From CALFVT01 sp039989855 (GTDB lineage: Bacteria > Pseudomonadota > Alphaproteobacteria > Caulobacterales > Maricaulaceae): 64,000 nucleotides of DNA. The stretch's first letter is position 1; every line of letters starts with the position of its first letter. A program made the translations under genes and the position numbers. The notes below the pieces were generated by a model. That model searched no databases, had not been told where the DNA came from, and saw nothing but the letters and a program-made list of their open reading frames with translations. Below, one piece after another: positions 53,753 through 63,092 of the stretch. Where the stretch lies: the NCBI GenBank assembly GCA_039989855.1, contig JBDXGZ010000023.1, forward strand, positions 1 to 64,000, given 5' to 3'.

Positions 53753-53771
53753 TCCCAGACGTCATCTGGGA
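53753..53771. promoter_or_regulatory. Perfect inverted repeat 14 bases upstream of the GntR regulator
   Basis: TCCCAGA-CGTCA-TCTGGGA, with an outer TGACGT...ACGTCA repeat (from about 53738). Placement just before the start codon suits autoregulation by the GntR protein, or a hairpin in the mRNA leader. It does not match the short FadR consensus that I know, so the binding protein is a guess. Confidence 0.4.
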
Positions 53772-53785
53772 TTTCATTCTAGCAT

Positions 53786-54556
53786 ATGAAGTTAACCTCA
53801 ATTACTAAACAAAAAAGCCATGATATGAAAGAAATCCGCTTATACCACTCCATTGCAAAGGCGATAATGGAAATGATCGATACGGAGAATTATTCTGTTG
53901 GAATGAGGCTTCCGACTGAACGAGAACTAGCTAAAAAATTTAAAGTTAGTCGGATGGTCGTAAGAGAAGCCGAGGCTTCCCTCCAAGCAATTGGCGTACT
54001 AAATATCAAGGGCGGCTCTGGCGCTTACATCTGTGAGCCGCCGTCATCAGACTTACCTATCGTCACCGCCTTTGGCCTTACGCAGACACGGCTTTTATTT
54101 GAGCCTGAATGTGCTGCGTTGGCCGCAATAAAGGCCACAGATGAGCAAATTTTAGAGATTGAAGCAACTGTCGAGTTGATGGCAAACACCCCCTCAGACT
54201 CCCCTGAGGGACACCAAGCCGACCACAGGTTTCATTTGTTAATTGCTAAAGCGACAGGAAATGAAGCCAATATCGCAGTCTTGCAAAATATTTGGCGTAT
54301 GCGAAATGAGATCGATGCCGTAAAACGCGTTTATGAGGCCGTTGGAGAAAAAGATTCAGCAGACAGAGTAAAAGAACACTCGGATATAATGGAGGCTATT
54401 CGAGCCCGAAACCCCGTCGCAGCGCGTCAGGCTATGAGGCAGCATTTCTCACGGCTCCTGAATGCCCTTTTAGATTTCACTGAACAGAAAGCTATAGAAG
54501 ATGTGCGCGAAAAATCCAAAAGCAATCGCGAGTTATATTTTGCGCCACAATATTAG
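53786..54556 (+). CDS. GntR-family (FadR/FCD type) transcriptional regulator
   Basis: A 256-residue regulator. The N-terminal winged helix has MRLPTERELAKKFKVSRMVVREAEASLQAIGVLNIKGGSGAYI. The C-terminal all-helical FCD domain (about residues 80-235) has HRFHLLIAKATGNEAN and ends AARQAMRQHFSRLL, which matches metal-binding FCD domains (Asp/His residues). An alternative ATG at 53825 (MKEIRLYHS) matches the family's usual start better; neither has a clear ribosome site. It may control nearby genes, but no sugar-acid catabolic cluster adjoins it. Confidence 0.85.
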   Translation: MKLTSITKQKSHDMKEIRLYHSIAKAIMEMIDTENYSVGMRLPTERELAKKFKVSRMVVREAEASLQAIGVLNIKGGSGAYICEPPSSDLPIVTAFGLTQTRLLFEPECAALAAIKATDEQILEIEATVELMANTPSDSPEGHQADHRFHLLIAKATGNEANIAVLQNIWRMRNEIDAVKRVYEAVGEKDSADRVKEHSDIMEAIRARNPVAARQAMRQHFSRLLNALLDFTEQKAIEDVREKSKSNRELYFAPQY

Positions 54557-54746
54557 CTTGCCCAATATTTTGGCCGTTTATCTAATTTGGCCAGTCATGG
54601 CATTCCGTCACACCTCGTCAATTTGTCTACATGCAACAGATGCTGAAACTTTCGTAAATAATACTCGCCATTTTGGGACAAATTGTATAAAGCGCCTTGT
54701 CTGTCTGATTTCAATGAATCAGACCCTATTCTTGGTGGGATAAATT

Positions 54747-56039
54747 ATGGCGAATGTTGTTGTTGTTGGCTCGCAGTGGGGCGATGAAGGTAAAGGCAAA
54801 ATCGTTGATTGGCTCTCCAGTCGCGCGGATGTCGTTGTTCGGTTCCAAGGCGGCCATAATGCGGGTCATACGCTCGTGGTTGACGGAACGACCTATAAGC
54901 TAAGCCTCTTGCCGTCTGGTGTTGTACGCGGCGGCAAACAGTCCGTGATTGGTAACGGCGTTGTGCTTAATCCGTGGGCCTTCCTTGAAGAAGTACAAAA
55001 GATCAAAGCCCAAGGCGTGAACATTTCAGCCGATAATCTCGTGATGTCAGAATCGACAACCCTTATCCTACCGCTCCATAGCGAGCTTGACGGTATTCGC
55101 GAGAACCGCGCGGACGGTGTGAAGATCGGTACAACCCGCCGCGGCATTGGCCCCGCTTACGAAGATAAAGTCGCCCGCCGCGCCATACGCGTTTGCGACC
55201 TGCGCGACAGTGACGCTCTCATGGAGCGTATAGAGAATTTGCTGCACCATCATAATGCCCTCCGCAAAGGCCTTGGCCATGACCCTGTAGACGCGCAAGC
55301 GCTGCACACATCCTTGATGGAAGTTGCGCCAAAAATTCTGCCTTATTCAGCGCCCGTTTGGAAAATGCTCGACGAAGCCAACCGCGCCGAAAAGCGTATT
55401 TTGTTTGAAGGTGCCCAAGGCGCTATGCTCGATATTGATCATGGAACCTATCCCTTTGTCACCTCGTCCAACACTATCGCGGGGCAAGCCGCGGCAGGCT
55501 CTGGAATTGGCCCTGGCGCTTTGAACTATGTCTTAGGCATTACCAAAGCTTATACGACGCGCGTCGGTGAAGGTCCCTTCCCGACAGAGCTTGACGACGA
55601 TATTGGTCAACGCCTCGGCGAACGCGGCCATGAGTTCGGAACCGTCACAGGCCGCAAGCGCCGCTGCGGCTGGTTCGATGCGGCCATGGTACGCCAAGCT
55701 ATCGTCACAGGCGGCATTACAGGTATTTCCCTGACCAAGCTCGACGTGCTTGACGGCTTTGCTGAGCTTAAGATTTGCACAGGCTATAAGCTTGATGGAC
55801 AAATTATGCGCTATCTGCCGTCTGGCATTAAAGCCCAAGCCTCTGTGACGCCGATTTATGAGACCCTCGAAGGGTGGCAAGGCTCTACGCGCGGTGCGCG
55901 CTCTTGGGCTGACCTTCCTGCGCAAGCGGTGAAGTATGTCCGCCGCGTTGAGGAGCTTATCGGTTGTCCCGTCTCTATGGTGTCGACATCGCCAGAGCGC
56001 GAAGACGTCATCTTAATGCGCGACCCCTTTAAGGCTTAA
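54747..56039 (+). CDS. purA: Adenylosuccinate synthetase PurA
   Basis: A 430-residue GTP-dependent enzyme that makes adenylosuccinate from IMP and aspartate. The glycine-rich GSQWGDEGKGKIVDWL (residues 8-23) is the phosphate loop with catalytic Asp. Also seen are GGHNAGHTLV, GTTRRGIGPAYEDK, the catalytic-loop GTVTGRKRRCGWFD and the C-terminal GTP-binding STSPEREDVI. A strong TGGTGGGA site precedes it. The TAA overlaps the stop of the convergent lipoprotein gene by three bases. Confidence 0.96.
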   Translation: MANVVVVGSQWGDEGKGKIVDWLSSRADVVVRFQGGHNAGHTLVVDGTTYKLSLLPSGVVRGGKQSVIGNGVVLNPWAFLEEVQKIKAQGVNISADNLVMSESTTLILPLHSELDGIRENRADGVKIGTTRRGIGPAYEDKVARRAIRVCDLRDSDALMERIENLLHHHNALRKGLGHDPVDAQALHTSLMEVAPKILPYSAPVWKMLDEANRAEKRILFEGAQGAMLDIDHGTYPFVTSSNTIAGQAAAGSGIGPGALNYVLGITKAYTTRVGEGPFPTELDDDIGQRLGERGHEFGTVTGRKRRCGWFDAAMVRQAIVTGGITGISLTKLDVLDGFAELKICTGYKLDGQIMRYLPSGIKAQASVTPIYETLEGWQGSTRGARSWADLPAQAVKYVRRVEELIGCPVSMVSTSPEREDVILMRDPFKA

Positions 56040-56647
56040 ATATCAGTGCGAGCTTTGTTCGCCTCTTGAAGCTCTTTCAATAGATCTTCGTGAATACCGC
56101 TACTATCGCCGCCGCCAAAGACCATTGCGCCTGAGGTGTAAGTTGTGCCGAAGGATTCCGCCGCCGTCACAGTTTGTGCCAGTGCCGAAATAAAATCATC
56201 TTCGGTTAAAGACGGTAGCGGGTGAATAAACGTGGCCCAGACAATATCATTGGCAATGGCGTAGCGCGCATCCAATACCGAGTCGTAATTGGCTTGTAGC
56301 ATCCGCTCCATAAGGCCGTCGGGTAAGGCCGACACTTGAATGATCGGGGAAATAACCCGCATCCGTCCAGCCTCACTATCAAATACCATCATCAGTTCGC
56401 GCTCGGCGATTTCAAACACAGCCCCCGTCTCACGAACGTCCGCGTCCTCATCAAGACGTAGAACGAGGTCTATAAGTTTCTTACCGCTCATAAGGGCATC
56501 TTCAGTGCTTTTTTGTACACCCTCTTGTATTGTAACATCAGCTTCAATGTTAGGACTATCGCCAACCGTAGCGTCTTGAGAACACGCTGAAACGCTATAA
56601 GTTGCTGCTAAAATAACGGAGAAAAGAAGCTTTCGGCTGTTTGACAT
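56036..56647 (-). CDS. CesT/YbjN-like lipoprotein, paralogue of thiC-operon gene
   Basis: A 203-residue protein with lipobox SVSAC, then a region homologous to the protein at 44564: MLQANYDSVLDARYAIANDIVWATFIHPLPSLTEDDF against LLEANFASALDAKYALRQDTLWSVFTHPLAELTEEQF. The end motif GTTYTSGAMVFGGG matches GSSYASSNLIFGG. Thus one copy is exported and the other stays in the cytosol. No known function. Its stop overlaps purA. Confidence 0.65.
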   Translation of the reverse strand: MSNSRKLLFSVILAATYSVSACSQDATVGDSPNIEADVTIQEGVQKSTEDALMSGKKLIDLVLRLDEDADVRETGAVFEIAERELMMVFDSEAGRMRVISPIIQVSALPDGLMERMLQANYDSVLDARYAIANDIVWATFIHPLPSLTEDDFISALAQTVTAAESFGTTYTSGAMVFGGGDSSGIHEDLLKELQEANKARTDI

Positions 56648-56928
56648 AATCTAATCCTTTTATTCATACTGACAAAATTGACTGACCGGCACAACTCAAA
56701 CTCGCTCACATCTTTGCGAGAGCCCTTAGGGTCAAAGGAAAATCGACTATGCGGCATAGCTAAAAATAATGGTAAATTGAGCACAGCGCCTTTGCCAAAT
56801 TTTACCTAGGGAAGAACATCGCCCCTCTGTCATGTTCAAGTCTATTCACCTCAATCCAGTTCTGTATTTTCTTCTTTATAGGAACAGCTATAGTTGATAA
56901 CCAATATATTAAAATGGATGGAGGGATC

Positions 56929-59079
56929 GTGTTTAAATATATGTCTATCAGGTCGAAACTTTTATTATTAATGTTAGTTGTTGGACTTCTAAGCGCTGCA
57001 TTTGTCGGTGTTTTATCCTATAAAAATGCGAAAACCTCATTAACGACAACTATTTATGACCAACTAACAGCTTTACGTGAAACAAAGAAACGTCAAACTG
57101 AAAATTATTTTCAAAACCAAATCATTGCCTTTGAGGTTTTTTCTAATCAAGCACAAGTTAGTGGGGCCCTTGATGCTTTTAGCGCCAGCTTCGATGACGT
57201 GCAGCCCCCGACGCAAAACTCTATTGAAACGCTAAAGCAATTCTATATTTCAGATTATTTGATGAAGCTAAAGGACAATAGCAACGGTGAACCTGTCCTC
57301 TCAACCTTCTTTCCACAGTCCATAGCGGCTCAAGCACGGCAAGCTCAATTCATTTCCGAGAACCCCTCCCAAACTGGCCGCAAAGATGAGCTCGTTCAGC
57401 CGAAATTACCCGGCTTACAAACCATCGATAACAGCGATTATGCGGCGGCCCATGTTAAATACCATCCGCTTTTTTCACGCATGCTGAACAAATTAAACTA
57501 TTACGATATTTTCTTGATTGATCACAAATCAGGAAACATCGTTTATTCTGTTTATAAAGAAGCCGATTACGCCACCAATCTAGATACGGGGCCTTACCGT
57601 TATACGGGATTAACCAAAGCCTTTAATGCGGCGCGCAAGAACCCTCAATTGGGAAGTGTCACCCTAATTGATTTCTCTCATTATGAGCCATCCTATAACA
57701 AACCTGCGGCCTTTATGGCGACGCCTGTTTTTGACGGGTCTGTCCTGAAAGGAATTGTTGCGGCCCAACTGAACATTGATGATATAAATAAATTTATGAC
57801 GTCTGATGGAAATTGGGTGCAAGAAGGTATGGGCGCGTCAGGAGAGGTTTATCTCGTTGGCGAAGATGCTAATCTTCGTACATCTAGCCGTTTCCTTATT
57901 GAAGATAGGGACGGATATATTCAAGCGTTAAAAGACGCTGCCGTCCCTTCAAAGACCATTGAACTGATTGAGAATACAAATATTGCCATCCTTAATCAGC
58001 CCGTAGATTCCATTGCTTCAAACAAAGCTTTACGCGGCATTAGCGGCACTGAAATCGTCGATGACTACCGCAATGTACAAGTTCTATCTGCTTACGGCCC
58101 TATTGAAATTGGCGGCATGAGATGGGGTATCATGGCTGAGAAAGATGTCTCAGAGGCCATGGCGCCTCTCCACAGTTTACGAAACAAAATCCTCATCACG
58201 ATAGGATCTATAGCGATTGCTGTGACCTTGTTTTCACTTCTCGCTGCGGGCATATTCGCAAAGCCTGTGGCGCGCCTAGAAGAATCTGTTGCACGGTTTG
58301 CGGCTGGAGATACGGATTTCCACTTAGATGTATCAGGCACGGATGAATTTGCCTCTCTTTCACGCGCTTTCAATGGAATGGTAGATGAAATTCGCGGGCA
58401 TAATAATATTATAGAAACGAAGAACCTTGAAAATGAGCGCCTTCTTCGAACCGTCCTGCCTGACGCGATTGCAGATCGCGTTCGCGGCGGTGATGTCGCT
58501 ATTGCTGAAACATTCGAAAATGTCACGGTGGTTTACGCAACCATTGGGCGCTTCACAGAAATTATGGCCAATGTTTCAGCGAGTGAAATGATCAATCTCA
58601 TTAACGAACTTATTGACGCCTTTGATGAAGCTGCGGAACGCCATGGCGTTGAAAGAATTAACACAGTTGGTGATGTTTACCTCGCGGCCTGTGGCCTTCC
58701 AATTCCGCGCTTGGATCACGCGAAACGCGCAACCGCTTTGGCGCTTGAAATGATCACGATCGTCAACCGTTTTAACCGCACCCATAACTTTCAGCTTACA
58801 TTACGTGTCGGCCTATCCTCAGGCGAAGTTGACGCCGGTATCGTGGGTAAACGCCGTTTTGTTTATGAGATACTTGGCGAGAGTGTGACGGTCGCGCGGC
58901 AACTCGCGACAGAAACATCCGTCAATACCGTTTCCATCGCTAAGACGACTTATGATGACATTCAAAATCAGTCACAATTTAAAACAGCCGCAGCGATCAA
59001 GTCAGAAGCCACAGGAACGATTGAACGTTGGGTTTCAAAAACACCAAGGCTTGTGACAAAATCTAAGAGCCGTTCCTAA
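56929..59079 (+). CDS. Membrane sensor with degenerate class III nucleotide-cyclase domain
   Basis: A 716-residue protein. The first membrane helix (about residues 12-32) leads to a large periplasmic sensor domain (about 40-415, Cache-like), a second helix (about 420-440), a HAMP domain (about 441-490, KPVARLEESVARFAAGD) and a class III cyclase domain. GTG 56929 follows GGAGG by four bases; ATG 56914 and 56941 are alternatives. Compared with active cyclases, FADIVGF is YATIGRF (first metal Asp lost), the adenine Lys is Asn (INTVGD), the second metal Asp is kept (GDVYL), and the Asp, Asn and Arg of the later motif are Glu, Thr and Gln (YEILGESVTVARQ). It is probably not a cyclase; it may bind or regulate. 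Coupled by one base to the MscS gene. Confidence 0.85.
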   Translation: MFKYMSIRSKLLLLMLVVGLLSAAFVGVLSYKNAKTSLTTTIYDQLTALRETKKRQTENYFQNQIIAFEVFSNQAQVSGALDAFSASFDDVQPPTQNSIETLKQFYISDYLMKLKDNSNGEPVLSTFFPQSIAAQARQAQFISENPSQTGRKDELVQPKLPGLQTIDNSDYAAAHVKYHPLFSRMLNKLNYYDIFLIDHKSGNIVYSVYKEADYATNLDTGPYRYTGLTKAFNAARKNPQLGSVTLIDFSHYEPSYNKPAAFMATPVFDGSVLKGIVAAQLNIDDINKFMTSDGNWVQEGMGASGEVYLVGEDANLRTSSRFLIEDRDGYIQALKDAAVPSKTIELIENTNIAILNQPVDSIASNKALRGISGTEIVDDYRNVQVLSAYGPIEIGGMRWGIMAEKDVSEAMAPLHSLRNKILITIGSIAIAVTLFSLLAAGIFAKPVARLEESVARFAAGDTDFHLDVSGTDEFASLSRAFNGMVDEIRGHNNIIETKNLENERLLRTVLPDAIADRVRGGDVAIAETFENVTVVYATIGRFTEIMANVSASEMINLINELIDAFDEAAERHGVERINTVGDVYLAACGLPIPRLDHAKRATALALEMITIVNRFNRTHNFQLTLRVGLSSGEVDAGIVGKRRFVYEILGESVTVARQLATETSVNTVSIAKTTYDDIQNQSQFKTAAAIKSEATGTIERWVSKTPRLVTKSKSRS

Positions 59080-60578
59080 TGAATGCGCTCAGCACATCAG
59101 CCATTTTTGCGGTTATTGCTGTTGCAATAATCTATCCTATTCTGACAATTATATTATCTGAAATACAGCGCTTACAAGAACGAAAGAAAACGCCTTATGT
59201 GAAGGCTATACGACTATTTCAACTAACGGTTATGCCAACGGTTGCTCTCTATATTTTGATAACACGCATTGCAAATGTAGACGGTTTCCCAAAGGAATTA
59301 GACGGGAACTCGACTCCCCTATCAGACTTGCCCCTATCTGTTATTGCGGCAAAAATAGTCCTCACAGCCGCAGCTATTTTTTCCATTAATGCCTTATTGA
59401 CGGCCCTGAATGCGGTTTTGATTTCGCAACGTAATAAAAGCTCTTTTCTAGCGAATATACCCGGACTTCTTCTTGACCTTTTACGAGTCACGCTTGTTCT
59501 CATTGGGGCGGCTATTATCGTCTCAACCGTGTGGGGGGCCGACTTACAAGGGGCCCTTGTAGGGCTAGGTGTCGGGGGTATCGTCCTTGGACTTGCCTTA
59601 CAAGATACGCTCTCCGCTGTATTTGCAGGACTATCCATGGTCTCCACACGTAATTTCAAAGAAGGTGATTGGCTACAAACTGGTGATTATGAAGGTAAGG
59701 TCATAGCCATGGATTGGCGTTCTGTGACTATAGAAACAGAGCAAAAAATCTTGGCCGTTGTTCCAAATTCTGAATTGGCTCAATCAACCTTTGTCGTCGA
59801 GTCATCAGAAACAATGCCGTACGGCGAGGAAGTCTCTCTCTTTCTAGCCTATGATGATCCGCCCGAAAAAGTTATGCGCGCAATTGATAATGTTGCGCAG
59901 TCTATCCCCGATATCCTAAAAGACCCACCTCATGAGGTTGAAGTTCTAAATTATACGGACAAGGGTATAGAATATGAACTCATGTTCTTTGTCAGTAACC
60001 GAGGTGAAGCTTGGCGTGTACGCTCAGATTTCCTACGACGGTTTTGGTATGTCGCCCAACGTGAAGGACTACATCATTCAGGGGCGCAGAATTTACATTT
60101 CCAAACAATTGAACCTCAAACGACAAGCTTTAAAACACGACATGATTTATTGTCCAAAATAACGGCCATAAGCCCTCCAGGCATAGGGTTTGATGAACTA
60201 GCCGAGTCTGTAGACATTGTAAGCTACGGGTTTGAGGAAGTGCTAATGTCAGCGGGTGATAAGTTTAAAGCCATTTATATACCCATCGAAGGCAGTTTAA
60301 GCCTTCTTGATCCTCACGGCGAACTTATTCAAACGCTCAGAGAAGATGAGTTTTATGTCTCACGTGCATTTTTGACAGGCTCTGAAAGCCGTGTGAACCT
60401 GAGGTCTGATGAAGACTGCCGCACTTTAAAAATTAACTTTCAGGACTTATTAAAATACACAGATAAAAACCCTGCGATAGCCGAAAGGCTTGAACAATAT
60501 ATCGAACAGATGGAAGACTTACTTAGAGGTCAAGACATTGACCTAAAGGTCAATAAATTAGGACATTCTTTCAGCTAA
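59079..60578 (+). CDS. MscS-family channel with C-terminal cyclic-nucleotide-binding-like domain
   Basis: A 499-residue protein. Four to five membrane helices (residues about 8-175) end in an MscS pore helix (GALVGLGVGGIVLGLALQDTLSAVFAGL), followed by the MscS beta domain (GDWLQTGDYEGKVIAMDWRSVTIET). The C-terminal 130 residues fold like a CRP cyclic-nucleotide-binding domain, but the phosphate cassette is degenerate: the usual FGE-x-AL is FYVSRAF, with the Arg kept (SRVNL). The family (bCNG-type MscS) is gated or tuned by ligands. The ATG shares one base with the upstream stop (TAATG), so it is translated with the sensor. Confidence 0.85.
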   Translation: MNALSTSAIFAVIAVAIIYPILTIILSEIQRLQERKKTPYVKAIRLFQLTVMPTVALYILITRIANVDGFPKELDGNSTPLSDLPLSVIAAKIVLTAAAIFSINALLTALNAVLISQRNKSSFLANIPGLLLDLLRVTLVLIGAAIIVSTVWGADLQGALVGLGVGGIVLGLALQDTLSAVFAGLSMVSTRNFKEGDWLQTGDYEGKVIAMDWRSVTIETEQKILAVVPNSELAQSTFVVESSETMPYGEEVSLFLAYDDPPEKVMRAIDNVAQSIPDILKDPPHEVEVLNYTDKGIEYELMFFVSNRGEAWRVRSDFLRRFWYVAQREGLHHSGAQNLHFQTIEPQTTSFKTRHDLLSKITAISPPGIGFDELAESVDIVSYGFEEVLMSAGDKFKAIYIPIEGSLSLLDPHGELIQTLREDEFYVSRAFLTGSESRVNLRSDEDCRTLKINFQDLLKYTDKNPAIAERLEQYIEQMEDLLRGQDIDLKVNKLGHSFS

Positions 60579-60716
60579 GATCAATATCCATAACTCACTG
60601 ATCACGCATATAATTAAACGGCTGCTATTCTTATTTGCGAATTGACCACAGGGGTGATCACTGACAAGGCTGTGCGAAGATTCGCGCAATCATGCGCCCT
60701 TACTGAGACACCCTAT

Positions 60717-61607
60717 ATGAGCCAAACCAGATTTATCATAACGGCCATAACGCTTATCTTAATATGGGGGTCTGCCTTCACAATGGTCGACGTGGCCGTG
60801 CGGAGCGTGTCGCCGATTTGGGTTGTGGCGGGGCGCGTCTCTATCGCCGCCATCATTATTGTCACTTATGCCTATATGAAAGGTTTTCGCTTACCGTCCC
60901 TCAATGATGTACGCTGGCGGTGGTACAGCGTTCTCGGCATGACAGGAATCGTCATCCCATTTTTTCTGATTGGGCTAGGCCAACAAACCATTGAAAGCGG
61001 CATCTCTGCTATCTTGATTGGCGCTATGCCGCTGATGACGATTATCCTCGCGCATTTTCTCACAGATGAGCGCATGACAGTCATGAAATTGCTAGGCTTT
61101 ATCATCGGATTTAGCGGCTTGATTGTTCTATTTTTACCCAAAGATTTCAGCCTCTCTCTTGTGGGAGATTGGAAAGCGCAAAGCTTCATTCTCCTCGCCG
61201 CCTTCTTCTATGGGATAACAACCGTTTTCGCCAAGCGCGCACCCGAGACAGATTCAAATATTGCCGCCGCAATGATGTTATGCGCGGCCACGATTGCCGC
61301 TATTGTCTGGGCGCTCTTTGAGGGCCTCCCACAAACAGCGCCAGACCCCATAGCTTATTGGATGATCTTCTTGTTGGCGGTTGGCTCGACAGGATTCGCG
61401 ACGATTTTATATTTGAACATGATTGATATTAAGGGGCCGACGATAATGGCCTCGGTCAATTATTTCGTACCTGTCGCCTCGGTCATTTTCGGCATTTGGT
61501 TTCTGGGTGAAAGCTTTACATTACAGAAGCTTATCGCCTTTTTCGTTATCATTATTGGCGTATTGATTTCACGCATCGGGAGCAAAAAACCTGTCACTAC
61601 GACTTAG
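60717..61607 (+). CDS. EamA/DMT-family transporter
   Basis: A 296-residue protein with about ten hydrophobic helices arranged in two EamA halves: LIWGSAFTMVDVAVRSVSPIWVVAGRV starts the first and LLAAFFYGITTVFAKRAPE the second. Family members export amino acids or metabolites; substrate unknown. ATG 60717 (MSQTRFI) is chosen over the longer frame from 60642. It converges with thiD, the stops overlapping by 11 bases. Its distance (138 bases) from the MscS gene suggests a separate transcript. Confidence 0.8.
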   Translation: MSQTRFIITAITLILIWGSAFTMVDVAVRSVSPIWVVAGRVSIAAIIIVTYAYMKGFRLPSLNDVRWRWYSVLGMTGIVIPFFLIGLGQQTIESGISAILIGAMPLMTIILAHFLTDERMTVMKLLGFIIGFSGLIVLFLPKDFSLSLVGDWKAQSFILLAAFFYGITTVFAKRAPETDSNIAAAMMLCAATIAAIVWALFEGLPQTAPDPIAYWMIFLLAVGSTGFATILYLNMIDIKGPTIMASVNYFVPVASVIFGIWFLGESFTLQKLIAFFVIIIGVLISRIGSKKPVTTT

Positions 61608-62490
61608 GCTTCATCATGTCTTTCAGATTGGCAAACGGGTTCTTAGACGTTGGCTCTGATGGTTCGCTTGTCGTGTTAGCTTCAGGCTCTTCCCCTTGTA
61701 AAATAAGGCCGTGATTAAGCGGCCCGTGACCTGCCCCGAGTTTCGGCGCGGTACGGATAGCTTCATAAACAAAGTCCCGCGCGGAGAGCACAGCCTCGTC
61801 GAGCGGCGTACCTGCGGCCATGCCCGCTGCAACCGCACTGGCGAGCGTACAGCCCGTCCCGTGGGTGTGACGACTGTTAAGGCGCGGCCCCGACATAAGG
61901 TTATTACCGTCCTCTGACACCAGAACGTCAAACACCATCTTACTGTCCAAATGCCCGCCTTTCATCAACGCTGCATAAGCGCCCATACCAAGGAGGACAT
62001 CCCCTGCCTTAGTCATATCGTCCGTGTCTTCGATCGTAACGCCCGTCAGGATTTCCGCTTCAGGGACATTGGGTGTAATCAAATCGCACACAGGAATGAG
62101 CTTGGTTTTTAGCGCGTCAATCGCCGCCTCGTCCATCAAGCGATCTCCGCTCGTCGCGACCATCACAGGGTCGAGAACGACAAAGGCGTCCACATCGTCA
62201 ACGGCTGCCGCGACAGCCTCGATAATCTCTTGATTGCCCAGCATCCCGATCTTGATGACGTCCGCGCCAATATCATCCATGACAGATTTAATCTGCTGCG
62301 TGATCACATCAGCGGGCAGCATATGCACAGACTGCACGCCGACTGTATTCTGCGCCGTCACTGCCGTAATCGCCGTGGCGCTATACACCCCGTATGCCGC
62401 ACAAGTCTTTATATCCGCCTGCACCCCCGCCCCGCCGCCCGAGTCGGAACCTGCGATGATAAGAACGCGGGGTGTTATATAATCAATCAC
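61597..62490 (-). CDS. thiD: Hydroxymethylpyrimidine (phosphate) kinase ThiD
   Basis: Ribokinase-like enzyme that phosphorylates HMP and HMP-P for thiamine synthesis. Substrate motif IIAGSDSGGGAGVQADIK is at the start, VLDPVMVATSGD in the middle, and GTGCTLASAVAAGMA near the end supplies the anion hole and catalytic base. The start is GTG 62490 (MIDYITPRV), overlapping the upstream gene's TGA (GTGA); the extension to 62556 would overlap that gene heavily. A Ser/Thr/Pro-rich tail (NTTSEPSEPTSKNP) follows the domain. The upstream gene, not a riboswitch, precedes it. Confidence 0.93.
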   Translation of the reverse strand: MIDYITPRVLIIAGSDSGGGAGVQADIKTCAAYGVYSATAITAVTAQNTVGVQSVHMLPADVITQQIKSVMDDIGADVIKIGMLGNQEIIEAVAAAVDDVDAFVVLDPVMVATSGDRLMDEAAIDALKTKLIPVCDLITPNVPEAEILTGVTIEDTDDMTKAGDVLLGMGAYAALMKGGHLDSKMVFDVLVSEDGNNLMSGPRLNSRHTHGTGCTLASAVAAGMAAGTPLDEAVLSARDFVYEAIRTAPKLGAGHGPLNHGLILQGEEPEANTTSEPSEPTSKNPFANLKDMMKPKS

Positions 62491-63092
62491 ATCAACACCA
62501 TTTTTATAGTTAACAATAGCAAAGGAACAAACACTCCAATAATGAAAAACAGGCAACTTAAGTAAGAAAAAAATCTACCCCATTTAACCAATCGGTTACC
62601 TTTTTCCAAAAGCCTTTTATATTTGGAAAAATTAGAAATAATACTCGGATACTGCTTAGAATATTGCTCATTAATAATCTTATTAGAAACGTTAGCAGTA
62701 TTATTACATCCATTATCTCTTAAATTTTTATGAAAATTATCCCTTATACTTAAAAACTCATCTTGAGAGTTTCTTTTACAAGTATAGCTCTCTTTCCAAT
62801 TATACAGACTTTTTATGAAAATCATTCCAGATAAAAACACTACTAATATCCCAAAAAAGAAGCTCCATAGACTTATTAGTGTAAAAAAAACAATCTCTTC
62901 GTTGTATTCTGAATTTATCAAACCAGACGCTATAAGAACCAAACCACCACCATTCCCTACTAGTGGAGCCACGAATACCCGTTTCTCAAAATCAATGATT
63001 TGTTGAGAGTAACTTTCAATTAACGGTGCATAATTACCTTCCTTACGAACATTTGATTTCAAATTTTTAATAATTTGTTCTTCAGTTTCCAT
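62487..63092 (-). CDS. AT-rich orphan membrane protein between folP and thiD
   Basis: A 201-residue protein starting METEEQIIKNL. It has a helical N-terminus and two pairs of membrane helices (about residues 40-90 and 170-198) around a charged cytoplasmic loop with several cysteines. Base composition is clearly more AT-rich than folP and thiD. The start overlaps the folP stop by 11 bases and the stop overlaps thiD by four bases. I do not recognise the family; the layout is loosely like 2TM effector proteins of defence systems, but nothing proves it. Confidence 0.6.
   Translation of the reverse strand: METEEQIIKNLKSNVRKEGNYAPLIESYSQQIIDFEKRVFVAPLVGNGGGLVLIASGLINSEYNEEIVFFTLISLWSFFFGILVVFLSGMIFIKSLYNWKESYTCKRNSQDEFLSIRDNFHKNLRDNGCNNTANVSNKIINEQYSKQYPSIISNFSKYKRLLEKGNRLVKWGRFFSYLSCLFFIIGVFVPLLLLTIKMVLM

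Larger units (their letters stand above)
53447..53785. other. Non-coding 339 bp: terminator, AT-rich promoter region, operator-like palindrome
   Basis: No gene is seen. The left end has the hairpin at 53489-53506, the middle is AT-rich (ATATAATCG...TTATGATAAC) and may hold the promoter of the GntR gene, and the right end has the inverted repeat at 53753-53771. Confidence 0.6.

Noticed and set aside
58092..58526. Long antisense frame inside the cyclase-like gene
   Set aside because: It mirrors the codon pattern of the real gene, and its translation is Arg/Ser-rich without features.
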